Source: Microbacterium terrae (GTDB lineage: Bacteria > Actinomycetota > Actinomycetes > Actinomycetales > Microbacteriaceae). Taken from it: DNA of 64,000 nt. The DNA lies in the NCBI RefSeq assembly GCF_017831975.1, contig NZ_JAFDSS010000001.1, positions 992,001 through 1,056,000 on the forward strand. Reading direction: 5' to 3'. The notes below the pieces were generated by a model. That model saw nothing but the letters and a program-made list of their open reading frames with translations. It did no database searches and was not told the origin of the DNA. Made by a program: the position numbers and the translations under genes. Positions 1 to 9,052 of this stretch are shown one piece after another; positions within the stretch are counted from its first letter, which is position 1, and each line of letters begins with the position of its first letter.

Positions 1-371
1 TGTTCGGCGAGCGACCCGAACTGGGTGTGGCGGTCGCGTTCGAGGTCGTCGACCTTGGTCTGCATCGCCTGCAGCGTCTCCTGCACGGGCGCGAGGGCCC
101 GCAGCACCGACTGCTCGCGCCGCTCGCGCTCCTCGCGCTGCGCCTGATCGCTGCGGGCCTGCTGCGAAAGCTCGCGGTAGAGCATCTGCTGGTGGTCGAG
201 CTGCGCCTGCACGCCCTGGCGGGCAGCATCCGCCGCGGCCACGCGCGCGGTCAGCTCCACCTGTTCGCGGGCGGCGCGGGCCGACGCCCGCGCGAGGCCG
301 GCGGCCCAGCCCGCGAGAGCGCCGATCGCGAGGGCGGCGATCACGAGGAGTGAGAGCGGAAGTGCGTCCAT
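1..371 (-). CDS. rmuC: DNA recombination protein RmuC, N-terminal part (cut by window edge)
   Basis: Only about the first 123 codons lie in the window; the gene continues past position 1. The visible part starts MDALPLSLLVIAALAIGALA, a single N-terminal membrane segment (about residues 4-25). A long Ala/Gln/Arg/Glu-rich stretch with coiled-coil character follows, ending near the motif TKVDDLERDR. RmuC proteins are membrane-anchored coiled-coil proteins with a C-terminal nuclease-like domain that limit DNA inversions; that domain is outside the window. The ATG is preceded by GAGG. Another membrane-anchored coiled-coil protein is possible, so the call rests on overall architecture. Confidence 0.7.
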   Translation of the reverse strand, partial: MDALPLSLLVIAALAIGALAGWAAGLARASARAAREQVELTARVAAADAARQGVQAQLDHQQMLYRELSQQARSDQAQREERERREQSVLRALAPVQETLQAMQTKVDDLERDRHTQFGSLAE

Positions 372-428
372 GACCTCAGGATGCCCTCGGCCACCGACAT
401 CGCCGGGCGGCGATCCGGGTGATCCCGA

Positions 429-1031
429 TCAGGATGCCGTCGCGAAGCTCGCCGGCGCATCCGTGAGCTCGACCCGCATCACCCTGGTGCCGGCGCCCGC
501 GACGAGGGCGTCGATGTCGTCGGCGGCCACGCGGCGTGCGGCGTCGATCATGATGTGCGCGCAGGCGAGGGCGTCGGCCGTCGCGTTGTGGTGGGGGAAG
601 TCGGCGAAGCCCGCCTCGGCAGCCACGAACGGCAGCCGGTAGGAGGGGAGGGCGTAGACGCGGCGCGCGATCTGCAGGCTGCACGCGTAGCGGTAGGGCG
701 GGCAGTCGGCGCCGGTCGCCTCGCAGGCCCGCTTGAGCACCGCCATGTCGAACCCGGCGTTGTGGGCGACGAGGACGTCGTCGCCGGCGAAGGCGACCAG
801 ATCGGCGAGCTGGTCGGTCCACCCCTTCGCGCCGGCGACATCGGCCGCCTCGATGCCGTGGATGCGCGTGTTGAGCTCGAAGAACACGTCGTGACCGGGC
901 GGCGGCTGGATCAGCCAGCCGGTCTTAGCGACCACCTCGCCGCCGCGCACCCGGACGAGGCCGACGGCGCACGCCGAGGCGTTGGAGGAGTTCGCCGTCT
1001 CGAAGTCGATCGCGGTGAAGTCCAGTGGCAC
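429..1031 (-). CDS. 3'-5' exonuclease, DnaQ-like DEDDh family
   Basis: About 200 aa. Motif ExoI is visible as AIDFETANSS (Asp9 and Glu11 from the chosen start), ExoII as AHNAGFDMAVL, and ExoIII as HNATADALA (HxAxxD), so the protein has the full DEDDh set that binds two metal ions and hydrolyses DNA or RNA from the 3' end. I chose the GTG at 1031 because a GGAGG-like site precedes it and the fold begins directly after it. The upstream open frame is Arg-rich shadow sequence. It is a stand-alone exonuclease without a polymerase or helicase domain; a role in proofreading or repair is inferred from the family only. Confidence 0.85.
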   Translation of the reverse strand: MPLDFTAIDFETANSSNASACAVGLVRVRGGEVVAKTGWLIQPPPGHDVFFELNTRIHGIEAADVAGAKGWTDQLADLVAFAGDDVLVAHNAGFDMAVLKRACEATGADCPPYRYACSLQIARRVYALPSYRLPFVAAEAGFADFPHHNATADALACAHIMIDAARRVAADDIDALVAGAGTRVMRVELTDAPASFATAS

Positions 1032-1156
1032 GTCTCCACCCTCACCCGCCGGTGCTGCCACGCGCGACAGGCGCGCCGGGGCTCGTCGCGGATGCTCCGG
1101 CGACCTCGAACGCGACAGGGGCCGGATGCCGCGCATCCGACCCCCGCCGTCCGGTG

Positions 1157-2221
1157 TCAGTACTGCATGACGATGCGGCCGTCGATCCTCCCGTGCTCCA
1201 TGCGCTCGAAGATGTCGTCGATGCTCTCGACCGCGACGGTCGGGTGGATCTCGCCGCGGGCGTAGAAGTCCAGCGCCTCGATCATGTCCTGCCGCGTGCC
1301 GACGATCGAGCCGCGGATGGTGATCGCCCGCAGCACGATGTCGAAGATGTCGGCGGGGAAGTCGCCCGGCGGCAGTCCGTTGAACACGATCGTCGCGCCG
1401 CGGCGCGTGACCGAGAGCGCCTGGCCGAAGGCCTTCGGGTGCACCGCCGTCACCAGCACGCCGTGGGTTCCGCCCGTGGCGGACTGGATCGCCTCGCCGG
1501 GATCCTGCTCGGCGGCGTTCACGGTGACCTCGGCGCCGTGGGCCCGGGCGAGGGCGAGTTTCGCGTCGTCGACGTCGACGGCGGCGACGCGCATGCCCAT
1601 CGCACGGGCGTACTGCACGGCGATGTGGCCGAGGCCGCCGATGCCCGAGATCGTCACCCACTCACCCGGCTTGACCTCGGTCATCTTGAGGCCCTTGTAC
1701 ACGGTGACCCCGGCGCACAGGATCGGGGCGACCTCGACGGGGTCAGCGCCGGCGGGGATGCGTGCGGCGAACCGCTCGTCGACGAGCATGTACTCCCCGA
1801 AGCTGCCGTCGACCGAGTACCCGCCGTTCTGCTGCTCGGGGCAGAGGGTCTCCCACCCGGTGCGGCAGTACTCGCAGGTGCCGCATGCGCTCCACAGCCA
1901 GGCGTTCCCGACGAGGTCGCCGACCGCGAGGGTGGTCACGCCGTCGCCTAGGGCGACGACCTCGCCGTAGCCCTCGTGCCCGGGGATGAGGTCGCTCTTG
2001 GGAGCCACCGGCCAGTCGCCGCGCGCGGCGTGGAGGTCGGTGTGGCATACGCCGCTCGTGATCACGCGGACGAGCGCCTGACCCGGGCCCGGAGCGGGGA
2101 TCGGCACATCGGCGACCACGAGCGGCCGGTCTGGTGCGACCACGACGGCGGCTCGCATCGTGCCGTCGGGCACGACACCGCGGCTGGGGGTGGTCTGGGT
2201 CTGCGTCATCGTCATCGACAT
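1157..2221 (-). CDS. adhP: Zinc-dependent alcohol dehydrogenase (AdhP-like, MDR superfamily)
   Basis: 354 aa, the usual length for the medium-chain dehydrogenase family, which oxidises primary alcohols to aldehydes with NAD(P)+. Catalytic zinc ligands are visible in GVCHTDLHAARGDW (Cys, then His-Thr-Asp) and in PGHEGYGEV. The structural zinc lobe CGTCEYCRTGWETLC has four cysteines. The nucleotide-binding glycine motif is GIGGLGHIAVQYA. The ATG at 2221 follows a GAGGAA Shine-Dalgarno site. The N-terminus is Thr/Gln-rich and may be a short extension. It is divergent from the methyltransferase at 2345. The exact substrate cannot be read from the sequence. Confidence 0.9.
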   Translation of the reverse strand: MSMTMTQTQTTPSRGVVPDGTMRAAVVVAPDRPLVVADVPIPAPGPGQALVRVITSGVCHTDLHAARGDWPVAPKSDLIPGHEGYGEVVALGDGVTTLAVGDLVGNAWLWSACGTCEYCRTGWETLCPEQQNGGYSVDGSFGEYMLVDERFAARIPAGADPVEVAPILCAGVTVYKGLKMTEVKPGEWVTISGIGGLGHIAVQYARAMGMRVAAVDVDDAKLALARAHGAEVTVNAAEQDPGEAIQSATGGTHGVLVTAVHPKAFGQALSVTRRGATIVFNGLPPGDFPADIFDIVLRAITIRGSIVGTRQDMIEALDFYARGEIHPTVAVESIDDIFERMEHGRIDGRIVMQY

Positions 2222-2332
2222 CACTTCCTCGTGTGTGGTGAGGCTGCTCCGCCTCGGGCTCGACGGTAGGCATCGCGAGGTTGCGCCCGGTTGCATCGCC
2301 ACGATCGGCCTGCGGGCGTCGGGCGAGGTGGG

Positions 2333-2338
2333 TAGGTT
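2333..2338 (+). promoter_or_regulatory. Leaderless -10 box (methyltransferase)
   Basis: TAGGTT sits 6 nt before the ATG at 2345 and no Shine-Dalgarno sequence is present. Transcription should begin at or next to the start codon. Confidence 0.55.
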
Positions 2339-2344
2339 CGTGGC

Positions 2345-3103
2345 ATGGCAGGTCGCGAGGAGTTGTCCACATCGTTCGGGGCGGCGGCAGCCGCCTACCA
2401 GGCGGGTCGCCCGGACTACCCGCGTGAAGCCGTGGACTGGATGCTGGCCCCCGTGCACCACCCCGGGCGCGCGCTGCGGGCGGCCGACGTGGGCGCCGGC
2501 ACCGGCAAGCTCACGCGGACGATGGTGGAGGCCGGCGCCGAGGTGGTGGCGATCGATCCCGATCCGACGATGCTGCAGACCCTGCGCGCGAGCGTGCTCG
2601 GCGTGCCGACGTTCGTCGGGACGGCTGAGCGGATGCCGCTTCCCGACGCGGCACTCGATGCCGTGCTGCTCGGGCAGGCGTGGCACTGGGTCGACCCCGA
2701 GCACGGTTCGGCCGAGACGGCGCGCGTGCTGCGCTCCGGCGGCGTGCTGGGGCTCGTGTGGAACATCCGCGACGAGTCCGTGCCGTGGGTCGCCGAGCTC
2801 ACCACGGCGATGCACGGCAGCCATGCCGAGCAGCTGCTCGCGTCGGGAGGCCCGGTCGTCGCGGATCCCTACGGCGCGGCCGAGTACCGCCGCTGGGAGT
2901 GGTCGCGTGAGCTGGATCGGCGCTCGCTCGTCGACATGGCGGCATCCCGCAGCTACGTGATCACCGCCGAGGAGCAGGAACGTGGCCGCATCCTCGCCGC
3001 CGTCGACGCGCTGTTCGACCGGCACCACCGTGTGACCGCGGGTGGGGCATCCGTCATCGACCTGCCCTACGTCACCCACGCGTACCGGTTCGTCCGCCCG
3101 TGA
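2345..3103 (+). CDS. Class I SAM-dependent methyltransferase
   Basis: 252 aa. Motif I is DVGAGTGKLT (about residues 49-58), and the acidic end of strand 2 is VVAIDPDP (Asp71), so the Rossmann-type SAM-binding site is intact. LLGQAWHWVDPEHG is typical of the Methyltransf_11 group that acts on small molecules. The substrate is unknown. The gene is probably transcribed as a leaderless mRNA. It stands alone, divergent from the alcohol dehydrogenase, and is followed after 46 bp by a reductase gene with its own -10 box. Confidence 0.85.
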   Translation: MAGREELSTSFGAAAAAYQAGRPDYPREAVDWMLAPVHHPGRALRAADVGAGTGKLTRTMVEAGAEVVAIDPDPTMLQTLRASVLGVPTFVGTAERMPLPDAALDAVLLGQAWHWVDPEHGSAETARVLRSGGVLGLVWNIRDESVPWVAELTTAMHGSHAEQLLASGGPVVADPYGAAEYRRWEWSRELDRRSLVDMAASRSYVITAEEQERGRILAAVDALFDRHHRVTAGGASVIDLPYVTHAYRFVRP

Positions 3104-3137
3104 CCGCGGGGTCCGGTGCGGTGTCGGCGCACGGGAC

Positions 3138-3143
3138 TAGCGT
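3138..3143 (+). promoter_or_regulatory. Leaderless -10 box (RibD-like reductase)
   Basis: TAGCGT ends 6 nt before the ATG at 3150; no Shine-Dalgarno sequence is present. Confidence 0.5.
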
Positions 3144-3149
3144 GAGCGC

Positions 3150-3779
3150 ATGCGCACTCTGACCGTCTGCAACTTCGTCACCGTCGACGGGCGATACGAG
3201 GACGACGAGCACGACATCGGCTCGTTCTTCGAGCATCAGCATCCCGACTACGACGGGGCCGACTCGTTCGACCACTACACCGCCGAGCTGCTGCGCGCCT
3301 CGGGCACGCTGGTGCTGTCGGGCAGGCGCTCGGCGCTCGGCAACCTCGCGTACTGGACGGGGGTGCGGGCGGATGCCGCGGCGACGGCGATCCGACGCGA
3401 GCTGGCGGAGCTCATCCTCGGCATCGAGAAGATCGTCGTGTCCGACACGATCGGCGAGGACGACGTCGCGCCGTACGAGAAGGTGCGCATCGTGCGGATC
3501 GACGACTCCGTCCGCGAGATCGGGGCGCTGCGGCAGGGGGAGGGGGCCGGCATCCTCATCCTGCTCGGGCGCGTGCTGTGGAACCATCTCCTGCGCGCGG
3601 GGCTCGTCGACGAGTTGCACCTCGTGACCTTCCCGCTCATCGCCGGCACGGGCGTGCCCCTGTTCGATTCGCGGCCGTCGGTCGCGCTGAAGCTGCTCGA
3701 CACGCGCGTGTGGCCGGAGTCGGGCAACGTGCTGATGCGCTGGCGCGTCGATCCGCACGAGGCGACCGCATCGTCCTGA
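3150..3779 (+). CDS. Dihydrofolate reductase family protein (RibD C-terminal domain)
   Basis: 209 aa. The start [16 protein letters not shown] and the segment [13 protein letters not shown] match the RibD_C/DHFR-like fold, an NADPH-dependent reductase fold used in riboflavin and pteridine chemistry. [20 protein letters not shown] followed by [20 protein letters not shown] is the characteristic second half of this family. Stand-alone actinobacterial members are usually uncharacterised. There is no riboflavin operon nearby, so a direct role in riboflavin synthesis is unlikely. Confidence 0.85.
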   Translation: MRTLTVCNFVTVDGRYEDDEHDIGSFFEHQHPDYDGADSFDHYTAELLRASGTLVLSGRRSALGNLAYWTGVRADAAATAIRRELAELILGIEKIVVSDTIGEDDVAPYEKVRIVRIDDSVREIGALRQGEGAGILILLGRVLWNHLLRAGLVDELHLVTFPLIAGTGVPLFDSRPSVALKLLDTRVWPESGNVLMRWRVDPHEATASS

Positions 3780-3835
3780 GCCCGCAGCGGCCCGTCGCAG
3801 ACGCGGTGGCGCCGGGGCAGGCATCCGGTGACCCG

Positions 3836-3841
3836 TAGACT
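3836..3841 (+). promoter_or_regulatory. Near-leaderless -10 box (ychF)
   Basis: TAGACT lies 8 nt before the preferred GTG start at 3850 and 2 nt before an in-frame GTG at 3844. With start-site selection 6-7 nt downstream of the box, only the 3850 codon would be in the transcript. Confidence 0.5.
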
Positions 3842-3849
3842 GGGTGCCC

Positions 3850-4923
<1,074 letters not shown>

Positions 4924-4933
4924 GAGGACCCAG

Positions 4934-5473
4934 ATGACCGATTTCGCGATTCCGCACGTCATCGACGGCGAGGGCCCGATCGTGCTGGTTCTGATTCCCG
5001 AGCACGACCTCGAGAAGGATGCACTCGGAGTCGTCGCGCACTACCTCGCCGAGGAGGCGGGGTTCCACATCGTGCGCATCGGCTCGCGCTCCGACACCGA
5101 GAGCCCGCGCGAGCGCGTCGCCGACGTCACCGCCGTGCTCGACCACCTGGGGCACGAGCGCGCCTGGATCGGCGGGCACGGCGTGGGCGGCACCGTGGCG
5201 CGCGAGTTCGTGGCGGCGCATCCCGACCGCGTCGACGGACTGCTGCTGCTCGGCGTGGAGGACGAGGACATCGCGCTCGCGCCCGTCGTGCCGGTGCTCA
5301 TCATCCAGGGCTCCGAAGATGACGTCACCCCGCCGGACCTCGGCGCGGCGCTGCAGGCGACCGCACCCGAGCGTGCGAGCGTCAAGTCGATCGCCGGCGG
5401 CGGCCACCTCTTCCCGATGACGCACCCGGTCGAGACCGCCGTGATCATCGAGGAGTACCTCGACTGGGACTGA
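4934..5473 (+). CDS. Alpha/beta hydrolase-fold protein with altered nucleophile elbow
   Basis: 179 aa, short because no cap domain is visible. The core fold shows GPIVLVLIPEHDLE (strand 3), the elbow AWIGGHGVGGTVAREFV, VPVLIIQGSEDDVTPP (acid loop) and GGGHLFPMTHP (catalytic histidine). At the elbow, where active enzymes read GHSxGG, this protein reads GHGVGG. The nucleophilic serine (position 83) is glycine, encoded by GGC. The acid and histidine remain, so it may be a pseudo-enzyme or binding protein. It follows ychF by 10 bp with a GAGG site, suggesting cotranscription. Confidence 0.8.
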   Translation: MTDFAIPHVIDGEGPIVLVLIPEHDLEKDALGVVAHYLAEEAGFHIVRIGSRSDTESPRERVADVTAVLDHLGHERAWIGGHGVGGTVAREFVAAHPDRVDGLLLLGVEDEDIALAPVVPVLIIQGSEDDVTPPDLGAALQATAPERASVKSIAGGGHLFPMTHPVETAVIIEEYLDWD

Positions 5474-5540
5474 CGGTGCCGCGGGACATCCCCGCCATCG
5501 ACACGTCGCGCTGCGCGCGGCATCCGGAGAGACGAGAGAC

Positions 5541-7193
5541 ATGACCGCCACCCTCGTCGTGCAGGGGCTCGCCGGCGGCTACGGCCATCGCACGCTCTTC
5601 GACTCGCTCGACCTCACCGTCGCGCCCGGAGATGTGGTGGGCGTGGTGGGCGCGAACGGCGCCGGAAAGTCGACGCTGCTGCGCCTGCTCGCCGGTGTCG
5701 ACGAACCGCAGGCGGGAACGATCGCGCTCGCCCCAGCCGATGCCTTCGTCGGCTGGCTGCCCCAGGAGCACGAGCGCGTCGACGGCGAGACCGTCGCCGG
5801 GTACATCGCGCGCCGCACCGGATGCGCGCAGGCGACGCGCGAGATGGATGCCGCGGCCGCCGCACTCGGCGACGAATCGCTCGCGGCGCCCGGGACCGAT
5901 CCCGCCGACGTCTATTCGGACGCCCTCGACCGCTGGCTCGCGAGCGGCGCCGCCGACCTCGACGAGCGCCTGCCGGTCGTGCTCGCCGACCTCGGGCTCG
6001 AGGTGGGCGGCGATGCGCGCATGACCGCGCTCTCGGGCGGGCAGGCGGCCCGTGTCGGGCTCGCGGCGCTGCTGCTGTCGCGCTTCGACATCGTGCTGCT
6101 CGACGAGCCGACGAACGACCTCGATCTCGACGGCCTCGAGCGGCTCGAGACCTTCGTGCGCGGCATCCGCGGCGGTGTCGTGCTGGTCAGTCACGACCGC
6201 GAGTTCCTCGCGCGCTGCGTGACCCGTGTGCTCGAACTCGACCTCGCGCAGAACTCGAACCGGGTGTACGGAGGCGGATACGACGCCTACCTCGAGGAGC
6301 GCGCGACGCTGCGCCGCCACGCACGGGAGAAGTACGACGAGTTCGCCGAGAAGAAGGCCGACCTCGTCGCGCGGGCGCGCACGCAGCGCGAGTGGTCGAG
6401 CCAGGGCGTGCGCAATGCGATGAAGAAGTCGCCCGACAACGACAAGATCAAGCGCAAGGCGTCGATGGAGTCGAGCGAGAAGCAGGCGCAGAAGGTGCGG
6501 CAGATGGAGAGCCGGATCGCGCGGCTCGAGGAGGTCGACGAACCGCGCAAGGAGTGGCAGCTCGAATTCACGATCGGTGCGGCTCCGCGGTCGAGCTCGG
6601 TGGTGTCGACGCTGAACTCGGCCACCTTCCGCCAGGGCTCGTTCACCCTCGGTCCGGTGTCGCTGCAGGTGAACGCGGGCGAGCGGATCGGGATCACGGG
6701 GCCGAACGGCGCGGGGAAGTCGACCCTCCTCCGCGCGGTGCTGGGAACCCAGGCGCCGGATGAGGGCACCGCGAGTCTCGGGGCCAACGTGCAGATCGGC
6801 GAGATCGACCAGGCGCGCTCGCTCCTGGTCGGAGCGCGTCCCCTCGCCGCGGCGTTCGAGGACCTCGCACCCGAGATGGCGTCGTCCGACGTCCGCACCC
6901 TGCTCGCGAAGTTCGGCCTGAAGGCCGATCACGTCGGTCGGCCGGTCGATGAGCTGTCGCCGGGGGAGCGAACCCGTGCCGGCCTCGCGCTGCTGCAGGC
7001 CCGCGGTGTGAACGTGCTCGTGCTCGATGAGCCGACCAACCACCTCGACCTGCCGGCGATCGAGCAGCTCGAGCAGGCGCTCGAGTCGTACGACGGCACG
7101 CTGCTCCTGGTCACCCACGACCGCCGGATGCTCGACACGGTCGAGACGGATCGCCACTGGAGGGTCGAGGCCGGGCGGGTCGTCGAGCTGTGA
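5541..7193 (+). CDS. ABC-F family ATPase (duplicated ATP-binding cassette)
   Basis: 550 aa with two nucleotide-binding domains and no membrane segment. Walker A sites are GANGAGKSTLLRLL and GPNGAGKSTLLRAV; signature motifs are ALSGGQAARVGLAALLL and ELSPGERTRAGLALL; Walker B sites are VLLDEPTNDLDLDG and VLVLDEPTNHLDLP. The domains are joined by a charged linker (about residues 250-335) typical of ABC-F factors, which act on the ribosome as translation factors or antibiotic-protection proteins. Nothing here indicates resistance specifically. A GGAGAGA-type site precedes the ATG. Confidence 0.92.
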   Translation: MTATLVVQGLAGGYGHRTLFDSLDLTVAPGDVVGVVGANGAGKSTLLRLLAGVDEPQAGTIALAPADAFVGWLPQEHERVDGETVAGYIARRTGCAQATREMDAAAAALGDESLAAPGTDPADVYSDALDRWLASGAADLDERLPVVLADLGLEVGGDARMTALSGGQAARVGLAALLLSRFDIVLLDEPTNDLDLDGLERLETFVRGIRGGVVLVSHDREFLARCVTRVLELDLAQNSNRVYGGGYDAYLEERATLRRHAREKYDEFAEKKADLVARARTQREWSSQGVRNAMKKSPDNDKIKRKASMESSEKQAQKVRQMESRIARLEEVDEPRKEWQLEFTIGAAPRSSSVVSTLNSATFRQGSFTLGPVSLQVNAGERIGITGPNGAGKSTLLRAVLGTQAPDEGTASLGANVQIGEIDQARSLLVGARPLAAAFEDLAPEMASSDVRTLLAKFGLKADHVGRPVDELSPGERTRAGLALLQARGVNVLVLDEPTNHLDLPAIEQLEQALESYDGTLLLVTHDRRMLDTVETDRHWRVEAGRVVEL

Positions 7194-7235
7194 CCGGCGC
7201 GGATGCCGCGTGTCGACGCCGCAGTCGGGTGCGCC

Positions 7236-7580
7236 TCAGCGACCCTGACGCTTCTTGTACGGCTTCGGCTGACCCTTGACTGCCGGGGCACGCCCCTTGC
7301 CCTTCGATGCCTTGGCTTTGCCGCCGGCGGGTGCCTTCGGCTTCGCTGCCGGTGCGGGAGCTGCGGCGATCTGCCGCCGGGCCTCGTCGAGGAACAGCTT
7401 TCCGGCCGGTGTGAGCCGAGTGGGGTTGTCGCGCGTGATCAGCGTGTGGCCGACCTCGGACTCGAGCTTGTCGATCGCGGAGTGCAGCGCCGGGAGTGGG
7501 ATGCCGAGGGATGCGGCCGCGCGAGGGAAGTGGAGCTCCTCGGCGACCGCGACGTAGCGTGTGAGCAGCGTGACGTTCAC
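7236..7580 (-). CDS. LysR-type helix-turn-helix protein lacking the effector domain, with basic tail
   Basis: 114 aa. Residues 1-60 form a LysR-family winged helix: LTRYVAVAEELHFPRAAASL, then LPALHSAIDKLESEVGHTLI and TRLTPAGKLFLDEARRQI. Full LysR regulators have about 230 more residues for ligand binding and tetramerisation, all absent here. In their place is an Ala/Pro/Lys-rich tail rich in KPKAPAGGKAKASKGKGR-type sequence, ending KPYKKRQGR. It is probably a DNA-binding protein that does not sense a ligand in the usual way. The GTG at 7580 has a GGAGG site and overlaps the stop of a possible 34-codon ORF (GTGA). It is convergent with the ABC-F gene. Confidence 0.75.
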   Translation of the reverse strand: MNVTLLTRYVAVAEELHFPRAAASLGIPLPALHSAIDKLESEVGHTLITRDNPTRLTPAGKLFLDEARRQIAAAPAPAAKPKAPAGGKAKASKGKGRAPAVKGQPKPYKKRQGR

Positions 7581-7681
7581 GGCGTCGCCTCCCGCATCGC
7601 GCACCCGCGGAGGGCGACGGCCGTGACGGCCCACACGATGTCGTACGCGGCCGGGATGGGGGGATTCGCGGATTCGGGCAC
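7577..7681 (-). CDS. Possible small protein of 34 aa upstream of the LysR-type gene
   Basis: A GTG-initiated frame begins VPESANPPIPAAYDIVWAV and ends GCAMREATP. Its stop overlaps the GTG of the LysR-HTH gene (GTGA), which suggests translational coupling. CACACT lies 6 nt upstream of the GTG, matching the leaderless spacing used elsewhere in the window, although it is not a TANNNT box. The PPIPAAYDIVWAVTAVAL stretch looks like the start of a membrane helix that is then lost, so a decayed small membrane protein is also possible. Confidence 0.4.
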   Translation of the reverse strand: MPESANPPIPAAYDIVWAVTAVALRGCAMREATP

Positions 7682-7777
7682 GGTTTCAGTGTGCCAGAGG
7701 TGTCCGCACGCGCCGCGGGTTCAGACGCGTCTATGCAAGGCGGCTGCGGTGGCCGGCATCCGTCGACGACCGACCCG

Positions 7778-8176
7778 CTACTCCGGCTTCGCGTCGCTCG
7801 GCGTGCGTGTCATCACGATCGCGCGCGGCGGGCCCGGCTCGGAATTCGATCGATCACGCCGGCCTCGCAGCCCGCGCCCGCCGCGCATCACATCGCCGAA
7901 GTGGTACGAGATGATCGCCGCCATCCCGATCGCGCCGACCGCGGCGGCGGCGATCTCGCCGCGCGAGCGGGTGCCCCGTCGGAGCAGGAGGGCGCCGAGC
8001 ACGGCGTTGGCGGCGCTCCAGCCGACGTTCACCGTCGGCGACGAGAGGCCGACGCCCGGAGGATCGGCGAAGGGGGTCGGGAACGGCTCGCCCTGCACGC
8101 CCCGCACGCCGTGCGGCACCGCATTGACCAGGAGGGCCGCCCCGACGGCACTGCGGAGGATCGACCGGACCGACAT
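7778..8176 (-). CDS. Small integral membrane protein of unknown function
   Basis: 132 aa. Three hydrophobic segments are visible: around SILRSAVGAALLVNAVPHG, VGWSAANAVLGALLL and AAAAVGAIGMAAIISYHFGD. The C-terminal 35 residues are Arg/Gly-rich and probably cytosolic. I do not recognise a catalytic motif. The start is supported by a leaderless -10 box on the minus strand. It is divergent from the PAP2 phosphatase, with a short cruciform-like repeat between them. Confidence 0.7.
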   Translation of the reverse strand: MSVRSILRSAVGAALLVNAVPHGVRGVQGEPFPTPFADPPGVGLSSPTVNVGWSAANAVLGALLLRRGTRSRGEIAAAAVGAIGMAAIISYHFGDVMRGGRGLRGRRDRSNSEPGPPRAIVMTRTPSDAKPE

Positions 8177-8182
8177 GCGCTC

Positions 8183-8188
8183 AGCGTA
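8183..8188 (-). promoter_or_regulatory. Leaderless -10 box (small membrane protein)
   Basis: On the minus strand TACGCT lies 6 nt before the ATG at 8176; there is no Shine-Dalgarno sequence. Confidence 0.5.
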
Positions 8189-8218
8189 CGCGCGCGGGCC
8201 GATCGTCGCATCGGCGCC

Positions 8219-8247
8219 GTGTGCCTGGCGCCTGGCGCCTGGCACAC
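8219..8247. repeat. Short inverted repeat with internal tandem heptamer
   Basis: GTGTGCC and GGCACAC form a 7-bp stem around two copies of TGGCGCC, which is nearly self-complementary. It sits between two divergent promoters and could form a cruciform. No function is assigned. Confidence 0.4.
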
Positions 8248-8298
8248 CCGCGGGCGCGGCGGTTTTTCCCCAGGAGACTCGTCCGCCACAATGGCACA

Positions 8299-9006
8299 GT
8301 GGGTGACGACGAACGTCCGGGCGGCGAGCCGGCTGCGTGGCCAGCGCCCGTCGAACCCCTCCCGCATCCCGATCTCCACCCCGCGCTCGTCCTCGCGGTC
8401 GGAGTGACCGCCGCGGTCGCCTTCGTCGTGCTCCGCGTCGTCGTGGCGCTCGGCGGACACGCACCGCTCCCGGTCGACCTGTGGTGGCATGACCTGATGC
8501 TGCGGACCCTCGACGATGCGGGGGTCGTCGTGGCGTGGGTGCCGGCGATCGTCGGGGGGACCATCGGCATGATCATCGTCGGAATCGTGATCGTGGCGAT
8601 CTTCGCGCTGCGAAGGCGCGGCTGGGATGCTGCGACCCTCGCGCTCGCCATCGTCGCCGTCGTCGCGATCGGCGCCCCGATGGCGGCGATCATCGCCCGG
8701 GTCCGGCCGGCCGACTCCCTCGCCGAGACCGTCGCGACGTCGTTCCCCTCAGGCCACACGGCGGTCGCCACAACGCTCGCGGTCACCCTCGGGCTGCTGC
8801 TGCGGCGATGGTATGTCTGGGTGCTCGGCGCCCTGTGGGTGCTGCTCATGATGTGGAGCCGAACGTATCTTCAGGCCCATTGGCTGAGCGATGTCGTCGC
8901 GGGACTCCTCGAAGGAATCGCCGTCGCGACGCTGGTGTGGTGCGCGATGTACGCGGTGCGGGTGCGGAGGTCGAACAGGGCTGCATCCGCGGTCGGGTCG
9001 GGCTGA
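8299..9006 (+). CDS. PAP2-superfamily membrane phosphatase
   Basis: 235 aa with about five hydrophobic helices. The phosphatase motifs C2 (SFPSGHTAVATTLAVTL) and C3 (SRTYLQAHWLSDVVAGLLEG) are intact and supply the nucleophilic and acid/base histidines. The C1 region reads IIARVRPADS: the RP pair is present but the usual upstream lysine is not. Such enzymes dephosphorylate undecaprenyl pyrophosphate or phosphatidate at the outer membrane face. The GTG at 8299 is 6 nt after CACAAT, a weak leaderless -10. An upstream in-frame start would add only the translated cruciform region. Confidence 0.85.
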   Translation: MGDDERPGGEPAAWPAPVEPLPHPDLHPALVLAVGVTAAVAFVVLRVVVALGGHAPLPVDLWWHDLMLRTLDDAGVVVAWVPAIVGGTIGMIIVGIVIVAIFALRRRGWDAATLALAIVAVVAIGAPMAAIIARVRPADSLAETVATSFPSGHTAVATTLAVTLGLLLRRWYVWVLGALWVLLMMWSRTYLQAHWLSDVVAGLLEGIAVATLVWCAMYAVRVRRSNRAASAVGSG

Positions 9007-9040
9007 CTGCTCGCGTCACCACGAGCCCCGACGGCATGGG

Positions 9041-9046
9041 TACGCT
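9041..9046 (+). promoter_or_regulatory. Leaderless -10 box (DUF1206 protein)
   Basis: TACGCT lies 6 nt before the ATG at 9053; there is no Shine-Dalgarno sequence. Confidence 0.55.
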
Positions 9047-9052
9047 TCGACC

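Noticed and set aside
1157..3079. A 640-codon minus-strand frame as one long protein
   Set aside because: Only the part from the ATG at 2221 matches the alcohol dehydrogenase; the rest lies over the plus-strand methyltransferase.
3844..3846. The GTG at 3844 as ychF start
   Set aside because: It lies too close to the TAGACT box to be transcribed, and the family N-terminus matches the GTG at 3850.
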